55,762 nucleotides of DNA from Myxococcus sp. CA023 (lineage in GTDB: Bacteria; Myxococcota; Myxococcia; Myxococcales; Myxococcaceae). The first letter of the stretch is position 1. Every line of letters begins with the position of its first letter. Of this stretch, positions 36,315 to 44,094 are shown in pieces. Made by a program: the position numbers and the translations under genes. The notes under the pieces were generated by a model that was not told the DNA's origin, made no database searches, and worked only from the letters and a program-made list of their open reading frames with translations. The stretch is taken from the NCBI RefSeq assembly GCF_010998615.1, contig NZ_JAAEAH010000065.1, positions 1 through 55,762 on the forward strand. The letters are read 5' to 3'.

Positions 36315-36356
36315 AAGGCTCAGTCTCCCCGAGGGAGGCTGGGCCTTTTCCTTTTT
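36315..36356 (+). terminator. Intrinsic terminator of cspA
   Basis: AAGGCTCAGTCTCCC (36315-36329) pairs over 15 positions (two G-U pairs) with GGGAGGCTGGGCCTT (36333-36347) around CGA, followed by TTCCTTTTT (36348-36356). This is the clearest rho-independent terminator in the window. Confidence 0.88.
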
Positions 36357-36417
36357 GTCACCCCGATGTTCCAGGGCTCGCCTGGAACTTGCCCGGCGGC
36401 TCCCCTAGACTCGGGGC

Positions 36418-37815
36418 GTGGGCGCCCCGTCGAACAGTGGAGACGGTGGGAAGAATGCGCTCTTGCGCGCGCTCCCCTCCGTCGAGCAGCTCCTGCGGCG
36501 CCCGTCGCTGGAACCCCTGTTGAGTGGAGTCCCCAGGGCCCGGGCCGTGGCCGCGCTCCGGCTGGCGGTCGACCGGGCCCGGGGCCGGTTGGTGGCCTCA
36601 GGCGGTCCGGGCTTCGAGGATGCGGACGTCCAGCACGCGCTGAACACGCTGGCCACACCGGGGCTGCGGCCCGTGCTCAACGCCACCGGGGTGGTGCTGC
36701 ACACCAACCTGGGACGCGCACCCTTGGCGGCCTCGGCCGTGGCGCGCGTGGCGGAGGTGGCCCGGGGGTACTCCAACCTCGAGTACGACCTGGATGAGGG
36801 AGAGCGGGGCAGTCGCTACGCGCCGTTGGTGGGGCTGCTGCGCTCGCTGACGGGCGCGGAGGACGCGGTCGTCGTCAACAACTGCGCGGGCGCGGTGCTG
36901 CTGGTGCTGGCGGCGTTGGCGTCCGGCCGCGAGTGCGTGGTGTCGCGCGGTGAGCTGGTGGAGATTGGCGGCGGCTTCCGTGTCCCGGAGGTGATGCGGC
37001 AGTCGGGCGCGAAGCTGGTGGAGGTGGGCACCACCAACCGGACGCGGCTGTCGGATTACTCGGCGGCGCTGGGCCCGGAGTCGGCGCTGCTGGTGAAGGT
37101 GCACCGCTCCAACTTCGCGTTGGTGGGCTTCACGGAAGAGGTGGAGGTCGCGGAGCTCTCGGCGTTGGGCCGCGCGCGCGGCGTGCCGGTGTTCCAGGAC
37201 CTGGGCGCGGGCGCGCTGGTGCCGCTGAAGGGCGAGGGCCTGAGCCGGGAGCTCACGGTGGCCCAGGCCGTGGCGGCGGGCGCGGACGTGGTCGCCTTTT
37301 CGGGAGACAAGCTGTTGGGAGGACCCCAGGCGGGAGTCGTGGTGGGCCGGTCCGTGCTGCTGGCACGCATCAAGGCTCACCCGCTCATGCGGGCCCTGCG
37401 GGTGGACAAGCTGACGGTCGCCGCGCTTGAAGCCACCCTGGCGCTGTACCGGGATGGCCGGGCGGACGAGGTTCCGGTGCATCGCCTGCTTGCCCAGTCG
37501 CCGGAAGACCTGCGCGCCCGGGCGGTACGGTTGCAGGGCCTGCTGGCGGGGCGGGGTGTGCGTGCGCGGGTGGCCAGCGTGGTGGGACAGGTGGGTGGGG
37601 GTGCCATGCCGCTGGCCAGGTTGCCGTCCTCCGCGTGCATCCTCACCCTAGGGACGCCGGAAGAATTCTTGGAGCGCCTGCGCGGAGGAATGTCGCCGGT
37701 TATTGGGAGGATCGCGGATGGCGAGGTGCTCCTCGACGTCCGGTGTCTCGAGGAGGAGGAGCTCCAGGCTGTCGCGGATGCCGTCGCGGCCGCCATTCCA
37801 GGGAACCCGCCATGA
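36418..37815 (+). CDS. selA: L-seryl-tRNA(Sec) selenium transferase
   Basis: SelA converts Ser-tRNA(Sec) to Sec-tRNA(Sec) with selenophosphate. The product has 465 residues from a GTG start (36418). It has the SelA N-terminal domain (LPSVEQLLRRP, ARAVAALRLAVDRAR), the NATGVVLHTNLGRAPL motif (88-103), NNCAGAVLLVLAAL, and the PLP-lysine K298 in FSGDKLLGGPQAG. Fold-type I aminotransferase layout is complete. Its TGA overlaps the ATG of the HNH nuclease gene (ATGA). selB, selD and tRNA-Sec are not in the window, so the pathway must be finished elsewhere. Confidence 0.93.
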   Translation: MGAPSNSGDGGKNALLRALPSVEQLLRRPSLEPLLSGVPRARAVAALRLAVDRARGRLVASGGPGFEDADVQHALNTLATPGLRPVLNATGVVLHTNLGRAPLAASAVARVAEVARGYSNLEYDLDEGERGSRYAPLVGLLRSLTGAEDAVVVNNCAGAVLLVLAALASGRECVVSRGELVEIGGGFRVPEVMRQSGAKLVEVGTTNRTRLSDYSAALGPESALLVKVHRSNFALVGFTEEVEVAELSALGRARGVPVFQDLGAGALVPLKGEGLSRELTVAQAVAAGADVVAFSGDKLLGGPQAGVVVGRSVLLARIKAHPLMRALRVDKLTVAALEATLALYRDGRADEVPVHRLLAQSPEDLRARAVRLQGLLAGRGVRARVASVVGQVGGGAMPLARLPSSACILTLGTPEEFLERLRGGMSPVIGRIADGEVLLDVRCLEEEELQAVADAVAAAIPGNPP

Positions 37816-38405
37816 TCAACAGCGCCGTGCTTGTCCTCAACCGGTACTACCAGCCGGTGCATGTCACCTCGGTGAAGCGGGCGTTCTCGCTCCTGTACCT
37901 GGGGGTGGCCAAGGCCATCGACTCGCAGTACCGGCTCTACGAGTTCGCGGATTGGGCAGAGCTGAGCGCGACACAGGACTGCATCACCACCATCGAGCGC
38001 ACCATTCGCGTTCCCCGTGTCCTGGTGCTCAGCGCGTATGACCATCTGCCCCGAGGGCGGGTGCGCTTCTCCCGACTCAACATCTACGCGCGCGACAACG
38101 ACACCTGTCAGTACTGCGGCAAGAACCTGCCCCGCAGCGAGCTGAACCTGGACCACGTCATGCCGCGCACGCAGGGCGGCAAGACGACGTGGGAGAACGT
38201 CGTGTGCTCCTGCGTGCCCTGCAACCTGAGGAAGGGCGGGCGGACGCCGGAGCAGGCCCACATGAAGCTGCTCAAGAAGCCCGTGCGCCCGCGCTGGACG
38301 CCGCTGTTCCGCGGCGCCACCCGCAAGGTGACGTACCGGGAGTGGCTGCCGTTCCTGCACCTGGCGGATGCGTCGTACTGGAACGTCGAGCTGCTCGACG
38401 AGTAG
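37812..38405 (+). CDS. HNH endonuclease family protein
   Basis: The 197-residue protein starts at ATG 37812, overlapping selA by 4 nt; the frame runs upstream to 37635 inside selA and is rejected. The core is a zinc-bound HNH motif: CQYCGKNLPRSELNLDHVMPR near residues 99-119, then WENVVCSCVPCNLRKGGRTPEQAHMKL. The two Cys-X2-Cys pairs are the metal knuckles and DHV carries the catalytic His. The N-terminal ~90 residues (INSAVLVLNRYYQPVHVTSVKRAF) match the widely conserved group of HNH proteins of unknown cellular task. No restriction methylase is nearby. Confidence 0.88.
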   Translation: MINSAVLVLNRYYQPVHVTSVKRAFSLLYLGVAKAIDSQYRLYEFADWAELSATQDCITTIERTIRVPRVLVLSAYDHLPRGRVRFSRLNIYARDNDTCQYCGKNLPRSELNLDHVMPRTQGGKTTWENVVCSCVPCNLRKGGRTPEQAHMKLLKKPVRPRWTPLFRGATRKVTYREWLPFLHLADASYWNVELLDE

Positions 38406-38559
38406 CGCCTACCTAGTGGGCATCCGGGCTCGCCGCAGGGGCTGGAAACTCCGGGAGTGACGGGTTTCCGGCGCATGCGCGGGCCGGGATGTTCCACTGA
38501 ACGGATGCAGAAGGCCGGGGAGTCGACGCGACCCCGGGTTCGGGATTTGATGGGGGGGC

Positions 38560-39579
38560 ATGCCCCAACCCTCGCCAGCGCCCCGGACCGAATCCCGTGT
38601 CCTGGGCCCCACGGAGCCAGGCTCCATGGTCTCCGGCCCTCCTGGTCTGTCACGCCGTCCTCGCCCCCGGCGCATCATCGCCGTGGGAGGCGGGAAGGGG
38701 GGCATTGGCAAGTCCATGGTGTCCGCCAACCTGGGCGTGGCCCTGGCCCAATCCGGGGCCAACGTGCTGCTCGTGGACGTGGACCTGGGCGGGGCCAACC
38801 TGCACACGTGCCTGGGGGTGGGGCAGCCCACCGCGACGCTGTCCGACTTCCTGCGGCGCAACAAGGCGCAGCTGGAAGAGGTCATCGTTCCGACGGGCGT
38901 GCCCCGGCTGTCGCTGATCGCCGGCGCGCAGGATGCGCTGGACGCGGCCAACCTCAAGTACGCGCAGAAGCAGAAGCTGCTGCGGACGTTGATGGGCACG
39001 TCGGCGGACTACCTCATCCTGGACCTGGGCGCGGGGACGAGCTTCAACACCATCGACTTCTTCATCCTCGCCGACCACGGCGTGCTGGTGATGCTGCCCG
39101 AGCCCACGTCGGTGGAGAACGCCTACCGCTTCGCGAAGGCGGCCTTCTTCCGCAAGCTCCAGCAGGTGGAGTCGCAGTACGGCATCGAGGACCTGGTGGA
39201 GGACGCGCTCACCACCCGTGAGGGGGCGCTGCGCACGCTGCATGACGTGCTGGCGCAGGCCCGGCGCAAGGACCCGGCCATCGCGGACCGCTTGGAGCGC
39301 GAGCTCTCCGCGTTCCGCATCCGGCTGATCGTGAACCAGGCGCGCACGGATGCGGACCTGTCGGTGGGCACCTCGGTGGCCGCCGCATGGAAGAAGTTCT
39401 TTGGCATCGAAATGGATGTCCTGGGTGCCATTCGCTACGACGACGAGGCGTGGCGCGCGGTGCGCAAGCGCAAGCCCGTCCTCATCGAGCGACCGGATTC
39501 CGCGGCGGCCACTGCCATTCAGGGCATCGCAACACGTATCCTCACACTCGACGGCTCCCCCCAGCGCTCCACACCATGA
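38560..39579 (+). CDS. MinD/ParA-like ATPase
   Basis: A 339-residue P-loop ATPase of the ParA/MinD superfamily, related to FlhG-type positioning proteins. After an N-terminal Pro/Arg-rich tail (1-37) come the deviant Walker A KGGIGKS (46-52), the switch I NLGVALAQ, DVDLGGANLHTCLG (Walker A', 73-86), and DYLILDLGAGTSFNTIDFFI (Walker B). No obvious membrane-targeting helix is seen at the C terminus. It overlaps the next gene by 4 nt (39576-39579), so the two products are probably made together. Cargo unknown. Confidence 0.88.
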   Translation: MPQPSPAPRTESRVLGPTEPGSMVSGPPGLSRRPRPRRIIAVGGGKGGIGKSMVSANLGVALAQSGANVLLVDVDLGGANLHTCLGVGQPTATLSDFLRRNKAQLEEVIVPTGVPRLSLIAGAQDALDAANLKYAQKQKLLRTLMGTSADYLILDLGAGTSFNTIDFFILADHGVLVMLPEPTSVENAYRFAKAAFFRKLQQVESQYGIEDLVEDALTTREGALRTLHDVLAQARRKDPAIADRLERELSAFRIRLIVNQARTDADLSVGTSVAAAWKKFFGIEMDVLGAIRYDDEAWRAVRKRKPVLIERPDSAAATAIQGIATRILTLDGSPQRSTP

Positions 39580-41402
39580 AGCCCTTCGAGCAGCAGACCT
39601 ATTACGAGATTCTCGAAGTCCCCGTTACCGCTCCGACGGAGGAGATTCGGGCGGCGTACGAACGGCTGACGGAGCTGTATTCGCCGGACTCCATCGCCGT
39701 CTATGCGCTCGTGGACGAGGGCCAGGTGGATGGGCTCCGCACTCGGATCGCCGAGGCGCTGGAGATTCTCTCCGACGAAGAGCTGCGTGCCGAGTACGAC
39801 AAGGACCTGGGGCTCCCGGCCCGCCGGTTGATGGACGCGGTGTCGACCGGGGGCGAGGTGGCACACGCCGACGCGCCGGTGGAGAGGCGCGAGGAGCCGG
39901 AGCTCGTTGGGGTTGCCGCTTCCGGCGCGGAAGATCAAACTGGCCACCTTTCGACGCAGGTCCCCGAAACGGGGACGAACGGGAGGCCAGGAGCAGTGCG
40001 AGACGTGCCGGTGGAGGACTCGGAGACCGCGGTGACGGGGCGGGATGGGGAAGGGGAGGCCGGGGCCAATGCGACGGAGCCTCGGGTGGAGCCGGTGCCG
40101 GCGTCCTTGGGACAGGCGGACTTCCGGGCGTCGTTTTTCCGTGGGTTCTCGTTCGCGTACGTGTCCAGCTCGTTGCAGGACACGCAGCGGCTGGGGAGCG
40201 CGGTGGATGTTCCCGTTGCGTCGATTCAGCCCCAGGTTTCGGGTGGTGGAACGGGCACGGGGGCCGCGAGCGCTGAGTCGCAGCGCGAGGCCTCCGGTGC
40301 GGTGGCTGCGGCTCCGGTGGGTGAGACGGCTGTGACCCAGGGGGCTGCTGCGGTGGCGCCTGGCTCCGTTCCGGCCAGCGAGGCTGCTTCGGTTTCCCCG
40401 AGCGCCCCTGCGGTAACGGGCAGCGCGCCGATTCCGGCGACGTCTCCGCAGGTCAACGTCAGCGTCCCTGCTTCGGGCAGTGATGCCTCGGTGACTGCTT
40501 CTTCCGCCGTGCCGACGCCTGCGACGGCAGCCACTGTCAGCGCTCCGGCTTCGGCCAGCGATGCACAGGTGACTGCTTCGGCCGTGCCGCCGCCTGCATC
40601 GGGAGCGGCCGTCAGCGCGCCGGCTTCAGTCAGTGATGCCCCGGCGACTGCTTCGGCCGCCGCACCGACTCCCGCCCCGGCCGCTCCCGTCAGCGCCCCG
40701 GTGGCGGAAAGCAGTGCCGCGGTGACTGCCTCGGCAACTTCGGGCAGCGGCCCAGCCGCCGCGCCGGTCCCCACGCAAGGCGCTCCGGTCAGCGCCGCGG
40801 CGGCTCTGCCCCCTTCGGCGCCTGCTACCGCCGTGACTGGCGCCCCGGCATCGGAAGCCAGCGCTGCGCCCCTCCCGCCGGCTCCAGCGAGTGCCGGCCC
40901 GGTACCGCCGGCCCCTCAGGCGCCCGAGGCCGAGCCGACCGCCATCGTCCCTGCCCGTCCGTCGCCCGCCTCGGAGGCTCCGTCCGAGCCGGGCCGGGCT
41001 GGAGCGCGTCCCGGGCGGCCTCTGGGAGACGCGCCGCAGATCGCCCAGGACTCCGCCATCGCCACGGCGGAGGCGGCGCTGGCGCAGGCGTCCCAGGCCG
41101 CGTCGCGGGCCCGTGAGCCCCGGCCTCGCGCCCCGGACATCCCGTCCGATGCCGAGTTCAACGGCGAACTGCTCCGGCAGGTCCGCGAGGCCCGGGGGGT
41201 GACCCTCCAGCAGGTGGCCGACCGCACCCGCATCACGCGCATGCACCTGGAGAACGTCGAGGCGGACCGCTACAACCTGCTCCCGCCCTCGGTCTACCTG
41301 CGAGGTATCCTGATGAGCCTCGCCCGCGAGCTGGGGTTGGATCCACTCCGCGTCTCCAAGAGCTACCTGGCCCTGTCTTCTGAGAAGTCAGGCCGGAAGT
41401 AG
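39576..41402 (+). CDS. Degenerate J-domain / RodZ-like HTH fusion
   Basis: The 608-residue protein starts at ATG 39576, overlapping the ATPase gene. Residues 8-78 (TYYEILEVPVTAPTEEIRAAY ... EALEILSDEELRAEYDKDLG) follow a DnaJ J-domain, but the HPD motif is S36-P-D, so it should not stimulate DnaK. Residues 90-520 are Ala/Pro/Ser/Val/Thr-rich, with a near-perfect tandem repeat at 40458-40787. Residues 528-608 form a RodZ-type HTH (LLRQVREARGVTLQQVADRT, VYLRGILMSLARELGLDP). No TM helix. It may link the ParA-like ATPase to DNA or the cytoskeleton; that is inference. Confidence 0.82.
   Translation: MKPFEQQTYYEILEVPVTAPTEEIRAAYERLTELYSPDSIAVYALVDEGQVDGLRTRIAEALEILSDEELRAEYDKDLGLPARRLMDAVSTGGEVAHADAPVERREEPELVGVAASGAEDQTGHLSTQVPETGTNGRPGAVRDVPVEDSETAVTGRDGEGEAGANATEPRVEPVPASLGQADFRASFFRGFSFAYVSSSLQDTQRLGSAVDVPVASIQPQVSGGGTGTGAASAESQREASGAVAAAPVGETAVTQGAAAVAPGSVPASEAASVSPSAPAVTGSAPIPATSPQVNVSVPASGSDASVTASSAVPTPATAATVSAPASASDAQVTASAVPPPASGAAVSAPASVSDAPATASAAAPTPAPAAPVSAPVAESSAAVTASATSGSGPAAAPVPTQGAPVSAAAALPPSAPATAVTGAPASEASAAPLPPAPASAGPVPPAPQAPEAEPTAIVPARPSPASEAPSEPGRAGARPGRPLGDAPQIAQDSAIATAEAALAQASQAASRAREPRPRAPDIPSDAEFNGELLRQVREARGVTLQQVADRTRITRMHLENVEADRYNLLPPSVYLRGILMSLARELGLDPLRVSKSYLALSSEKSGRK
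40458..40787 (+). repeat. Tandem 75-78-bp repeat in the J/HTH gene
   Basis: Units starting GTCAGCG occur at 40458, 40536, 40611 and 40689, spaced 78, 75 and 78 bp; a longer, diverged fourth unit runs to 40787. Encoded units follow VSxPASxSDAxxTASAxxPxP, 25-26 residues each. The copies are alike in DNA and protein, suggesting recent unequal duplication. Confidence 0.75.
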
Positions 41403-41487
41403 GGGAGGCGCCCGGAAGTGCTCGGATGTCACCGGCGTTGCGAGGAAAGTTGACTCGCCTCCAGCCGCTGCCTAAGTAGGTAGCACG

Positions 41488-41751
41488 ATGACGGACGAGG
41501 AAAAGGTCAAGGCGATGCGGCTCGCCCGTGCGATTGCCTCGGATATCTCGCTCTACAACGAGCAGAAGATCATCAAGGGAATCGAACAGGACAACCTCTT
41601 CGAGGTCCTCAAGGAGGAACTGGAAGAGGGCCGCGAGCTCTACAAGAGCCGCGTCAGCCAGGAGATCTTCACGAGAATGAACTTCTTCGAGCGGGCGATC
41701 AACGACATCGTCCTGCGCTCGAAGGCGCATGTGAAGTCGAAGATCTGGTGA
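41488..41751 (+). CDS. Small conserved-looking protein, unknown
   Basis: Not recognised. The 87-residue product, MTDEEKVKAMRLARAIASDI ... ending HVKSKIW, is predicted almost all helical and highly charged, with no Cys and no TM segment. Codon third positions are GC-rich like those of its neighbours, and a start with weak AGTAGGTAGC context precedes ATG 41488. It sits between the J/HTH gene (85 bp) and rluD (10 bp), so it could be in one operon with rluD. Possibly a small regulator or adaptor. Confidence 0.7.
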   Translation: MTDEEKVKAMRLARAIASDISLYNEQKIIKGIEQDNLFEVLKEELEEGRELYKSRVSQEIFTRMNFFERAINDIVLRSKAHVKSKIW

Positions 41752-41761
41752 CCCCCTCCCC

Positions 41762-42799
41762 GTGGTAGCGCCCGACACGCGAGAGCACCGCGCTCCGCCC
41801 GAAGCTCGCGGCGAGCGCGTCGATCAGTACCTCGCGCGCGCGTTCCCGGACCTCACGCGCTCTCGCATCCACGGCCTCATCGAGGCCGGGCATGTGCTCG
41901 CGGACGGCCAGCCGGCCAAACCGGCCCGGCGTCTGCGCGGCGGTGAGCTGCTCGTCCTCCACATTCCGGCGCCCGTTCCCGCCGTCCCGTTGGCGGAGGA
42001 GCTCCCGCTCGCGCTGCTGCACGAGGACCGTGACCTGGTCGTCGTCGACAAGGCGGCGGGCATGGTCGTCCACCCCGGCGCGGGCCATGCCTCCGGCACC
42101 CTGGTCAACGCGCTGCTGCACCGGGTGAAGGACCTGGCCGGTGTCGGGGGCGAGCTGCGGCCGGGCATCGTCCACCGGCTCGACAAGGACACCACCGGCT
42201 GTCTCGTCGTGGCGAAGAACGAGCAGGCGCTGGTGGCGCTCCAGAAGTCCTTCAAGACGCGCGCGGTGGAGAAGACGTACCTGGCGCTGGTGCACGGTGT
42301 GCCGCCGGCGGAAGGGCGCATCGAGACGCTCTACGGCCGTCACCCCATCCACCGCCAGCGCTTCACGGGCAAGGTGAAGGAGGGCAAGAACGCCATCACC
42401 GAGTACCGCGTCCTCGAGGCCTTCGATGGCGCCGCGCTGGTGGAGGTGGACCTGCTCACCGGCCGCACGCACCAGATTCGCGTGCACCTCTCCGAGGCCG
42501 GCCACCCCCTGCTCTGCGACGCGCTCTACGGCGCCGGACGCAAGGCGAAGGGCGCCGCGGCGGAGGCCCAGGAGCGGCTGGGGCGCCAAGCGCTCCATGC
42601 GTGGCGCCTGTCCTTCGCGCACCCGCGCACGGGCAAGGTGCTGAAGCTGGAGGCGCCCATTCCCGCGGACTTGGAGGCGGCCCTGACGCTGCTCCGGGCC
42701 ACCGTCCCCGCGCCGGAGGCCCCGCCCGCCACCCGAAAGCAGCCCGCGCCCCGGAAGGCGGCGGGCGGCTCGAAGCGGACTACAGGCCGGACACGCTGA
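41762..42799 (+). CDS. rluD: RluD-type 23S rRNA pseudouridine synthase
   Basis: Converts uridines of 23S rRNA to pseudouridine. The 345-residue protein from GTG 41762 has an N-terminal S4 domain (RVDQYLARAFPDLTRSRIHGLIEAGHVLADG, about 18-50), then the RluA-type catalytic domain: VVVDKAAGMVVHPGAGH, HRLDKDTTG (138-146, catalytic D141), EKTYLALVHG and LLTGRTHQIRVHL. The C-terminal 40 residues are an Ala/Pro/Arg-rich tail. Its last 20 bp overlap the convergent HD-GYP-like gene (42780-42799). rluD is 10 bp behind the 87-aa gene. Confidence 0.93.
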   Translation: MVAPDTREHRAPPEARGERVDQYLARAFPDLTRSRIHGLIEAGHVLADGQPAKPARRLRGGELLVLHIPAPVPAVPLAEELPLALLHEDRDLVVVDKAAGMVVHPGAGHASGTLVNALLHRVKDLAGVGGELRPGIVHRLDKDTTGCLVVAKNEQALVALQKSFKTRAVEKTYLALVHGVPPAEGRIETLYGRHPIHRQRFTGKVKEGKNAITEYRVLEAFDGAALVEVDLLTGRTHQIRVHLSEAGHPLLCDALYGAGRKAKGAAAEAQERLGRQALHAWRLSFAHPRTGKVLKLEAPIPADLEAALTLLRATVPAPEAPPATRKQPAPRKAAGGSKRTTGRTR

Positions 42800-44090
42800 G
42801 CGACTGCTGGCGCTTGGACAGCACCTTCACGGGCTGGATGGCCATCACCCGCATGAAGACGGACAGCAGCTCCGGGTCGAACTTGTTCCGCATCTCCGAC
42901 CACATCAACATCAGCGCCACCTCCGGGCCGTAGGCATCCCGGTACGGGCGCTTGGAGGTGAGGGCGTCGTACGCGTCGCAGATGGCGATGATCTTCGCGT
43001 ACACCCCGAGGTTCGTCTTCGGGATGATCATCTGGATGTTGCCGCGGGAGTCGCGCACGGCGGTACCGAAGTCCGTCTTGTGCTCGAACGTCGTCACCAC
43101 GCGCAGCAGCGTGGAGCGGCTGAAGCCCTTCTCCATCAGGATGTTGCGCACGGAGATGAGCGGCGCGCGCTGCACCGTCTGCTTCTCCTCGGGCGTCAGC
43201 GCGCCTCGCTTCGTCGACAGCTCTTCCGACAGCGTGGCCATGCCGGCGTCGTGGAAGAGGGCGATGTAGCCCAGGTCGCGCAGTTGCGGCTTCGTCAGCC
43301 CCAGCTCCGCGCCGAAGACGACGCTCATGAGGCACACGTTGACCTGGTGATACACGAGGTAGTCATCCTCGCGCCGCATGGTCGTCATGCCCAGGAAGTG
43401 CGTCCGCTGCTCGTAGGAAATGTCGACGAAGTCCTGCACCAGGCGCAGCGCCTTGGAGGCGTTGATGGGCTTTCCGGCGCGCACCGACTGCAGGTACTTC
43501 GTGAGGAAGAACACGGCGCGCGCGTAGATGGTCATCGCGTACTTCTTGCGGTCCACCTTCTGGTCGCCCGGGTTGTCCAGGTCCTTGTTCAGCTTCTCCT
43601 TCAGCTTGGAGAACTTGGCCACCCGCATGTTGAGCAGCTTGCGGTTGGACAGGCCGTCCTCTTCGGACGCGGTCGTCTGCTCCTTGCTGAAGATCCAGAT
43701 GAAGTTCTTCAGCTCCGGAACGGTGACGGGCTTGGTGAGCGTGAAGCCGCCCACGTCCTTCGAGCGCAGCTCCGTCAGCAGGTATCGCTGGTTCTCGATG
43801 GAGTTGAGGTCCACCTTCACCAGCATGCCGTTCAGGTAGAACGACTCCTTGACGCCCGTGAGCTCCAGGCGGCCTTCCTTGCCGATGATTTGATTGATGA
43901 TGTCCTGGAGCTGGTGCAGCGGCTTCTGGAAGACCGCGTTCTCCGGGTCATACATCTTCACCGAGCGCACCAGCATGTACAGGCCGGCCACCAGCGAGCG
44001 CGCCAGGCTCTGGAGCTTCTCGTTGTGCTCGCGGCCGAACTCGCTGGTGTTCTCGTCCTGCGACTGGGTGATTTTCAGGTTGTCGGCCAT
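42780..44090 (-). CDS. Degenerate HD-GYP protein with shared N-terminal module
   Basis: The 436-residue protein has an N-terminal module at about 25-136 (MYDPENAVF, FYLNGM, VTVPELKNF) also present in the gene just upstream, and a C-terminal HD-GYP-like part at about 180-420: H249, H280-D281 (LFHDAGM) and IAICDAYDALTSKRPYR (369-384). Several canonical residues are lost: the Lys after HD is Met, HP is AP (309-310), and the HHExxDGxGYP block is FEHKTDFG (335-342). So c-di-GMP hydrolysis is doubtful. It is 4 bp after the HEAT-like gene, same strand. Confidence 0.85.
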   Translation of the reverse strand: MADNLKITQSQDENTSEFGREHNEKLQSLARSLVAGLYMLVRSVKMYDPENAVFQKPLHQLQDIINQIIGKEGRLELTGVKESFYLNGMLVKVDLNSIENQRYLLTELRSKDVGGFTLTKPVTVPELKNFIWIFSKEQTTASEEDGLSNRKLLNMRVAKFSKLKEKLNKDLDNPGDQKVDRKKYAMTIYARAVFFLTKYLQSVRAGKPINASKALRLVQDFVDISYEQRTHFLGMTTMRREDDYLVYHQVNVCLMSVVFGAELGLTKPQLRDLGYIALFHDAGMATLSEELSTKRGALTPEEKQTVQRAPLISVRNILMEKGFSRSTLLRVVTTFEHKTDFGTAVRDSRGNIQMIIPKTNLGVYAKIIAICDAYDALTSKRPYRDAYGPEVALMLMWSEMRNKFDPELLSVFMRVMAIQPVKVLSKRQQSLSVSGL

Positions 44091-44094
44091 ACGC

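Noticed and set aside
40458..40787. Possible CRISPR-like array
   Set aside because: Units are 75-78 bp, contiguous, in frame and coding; no spacers between them.
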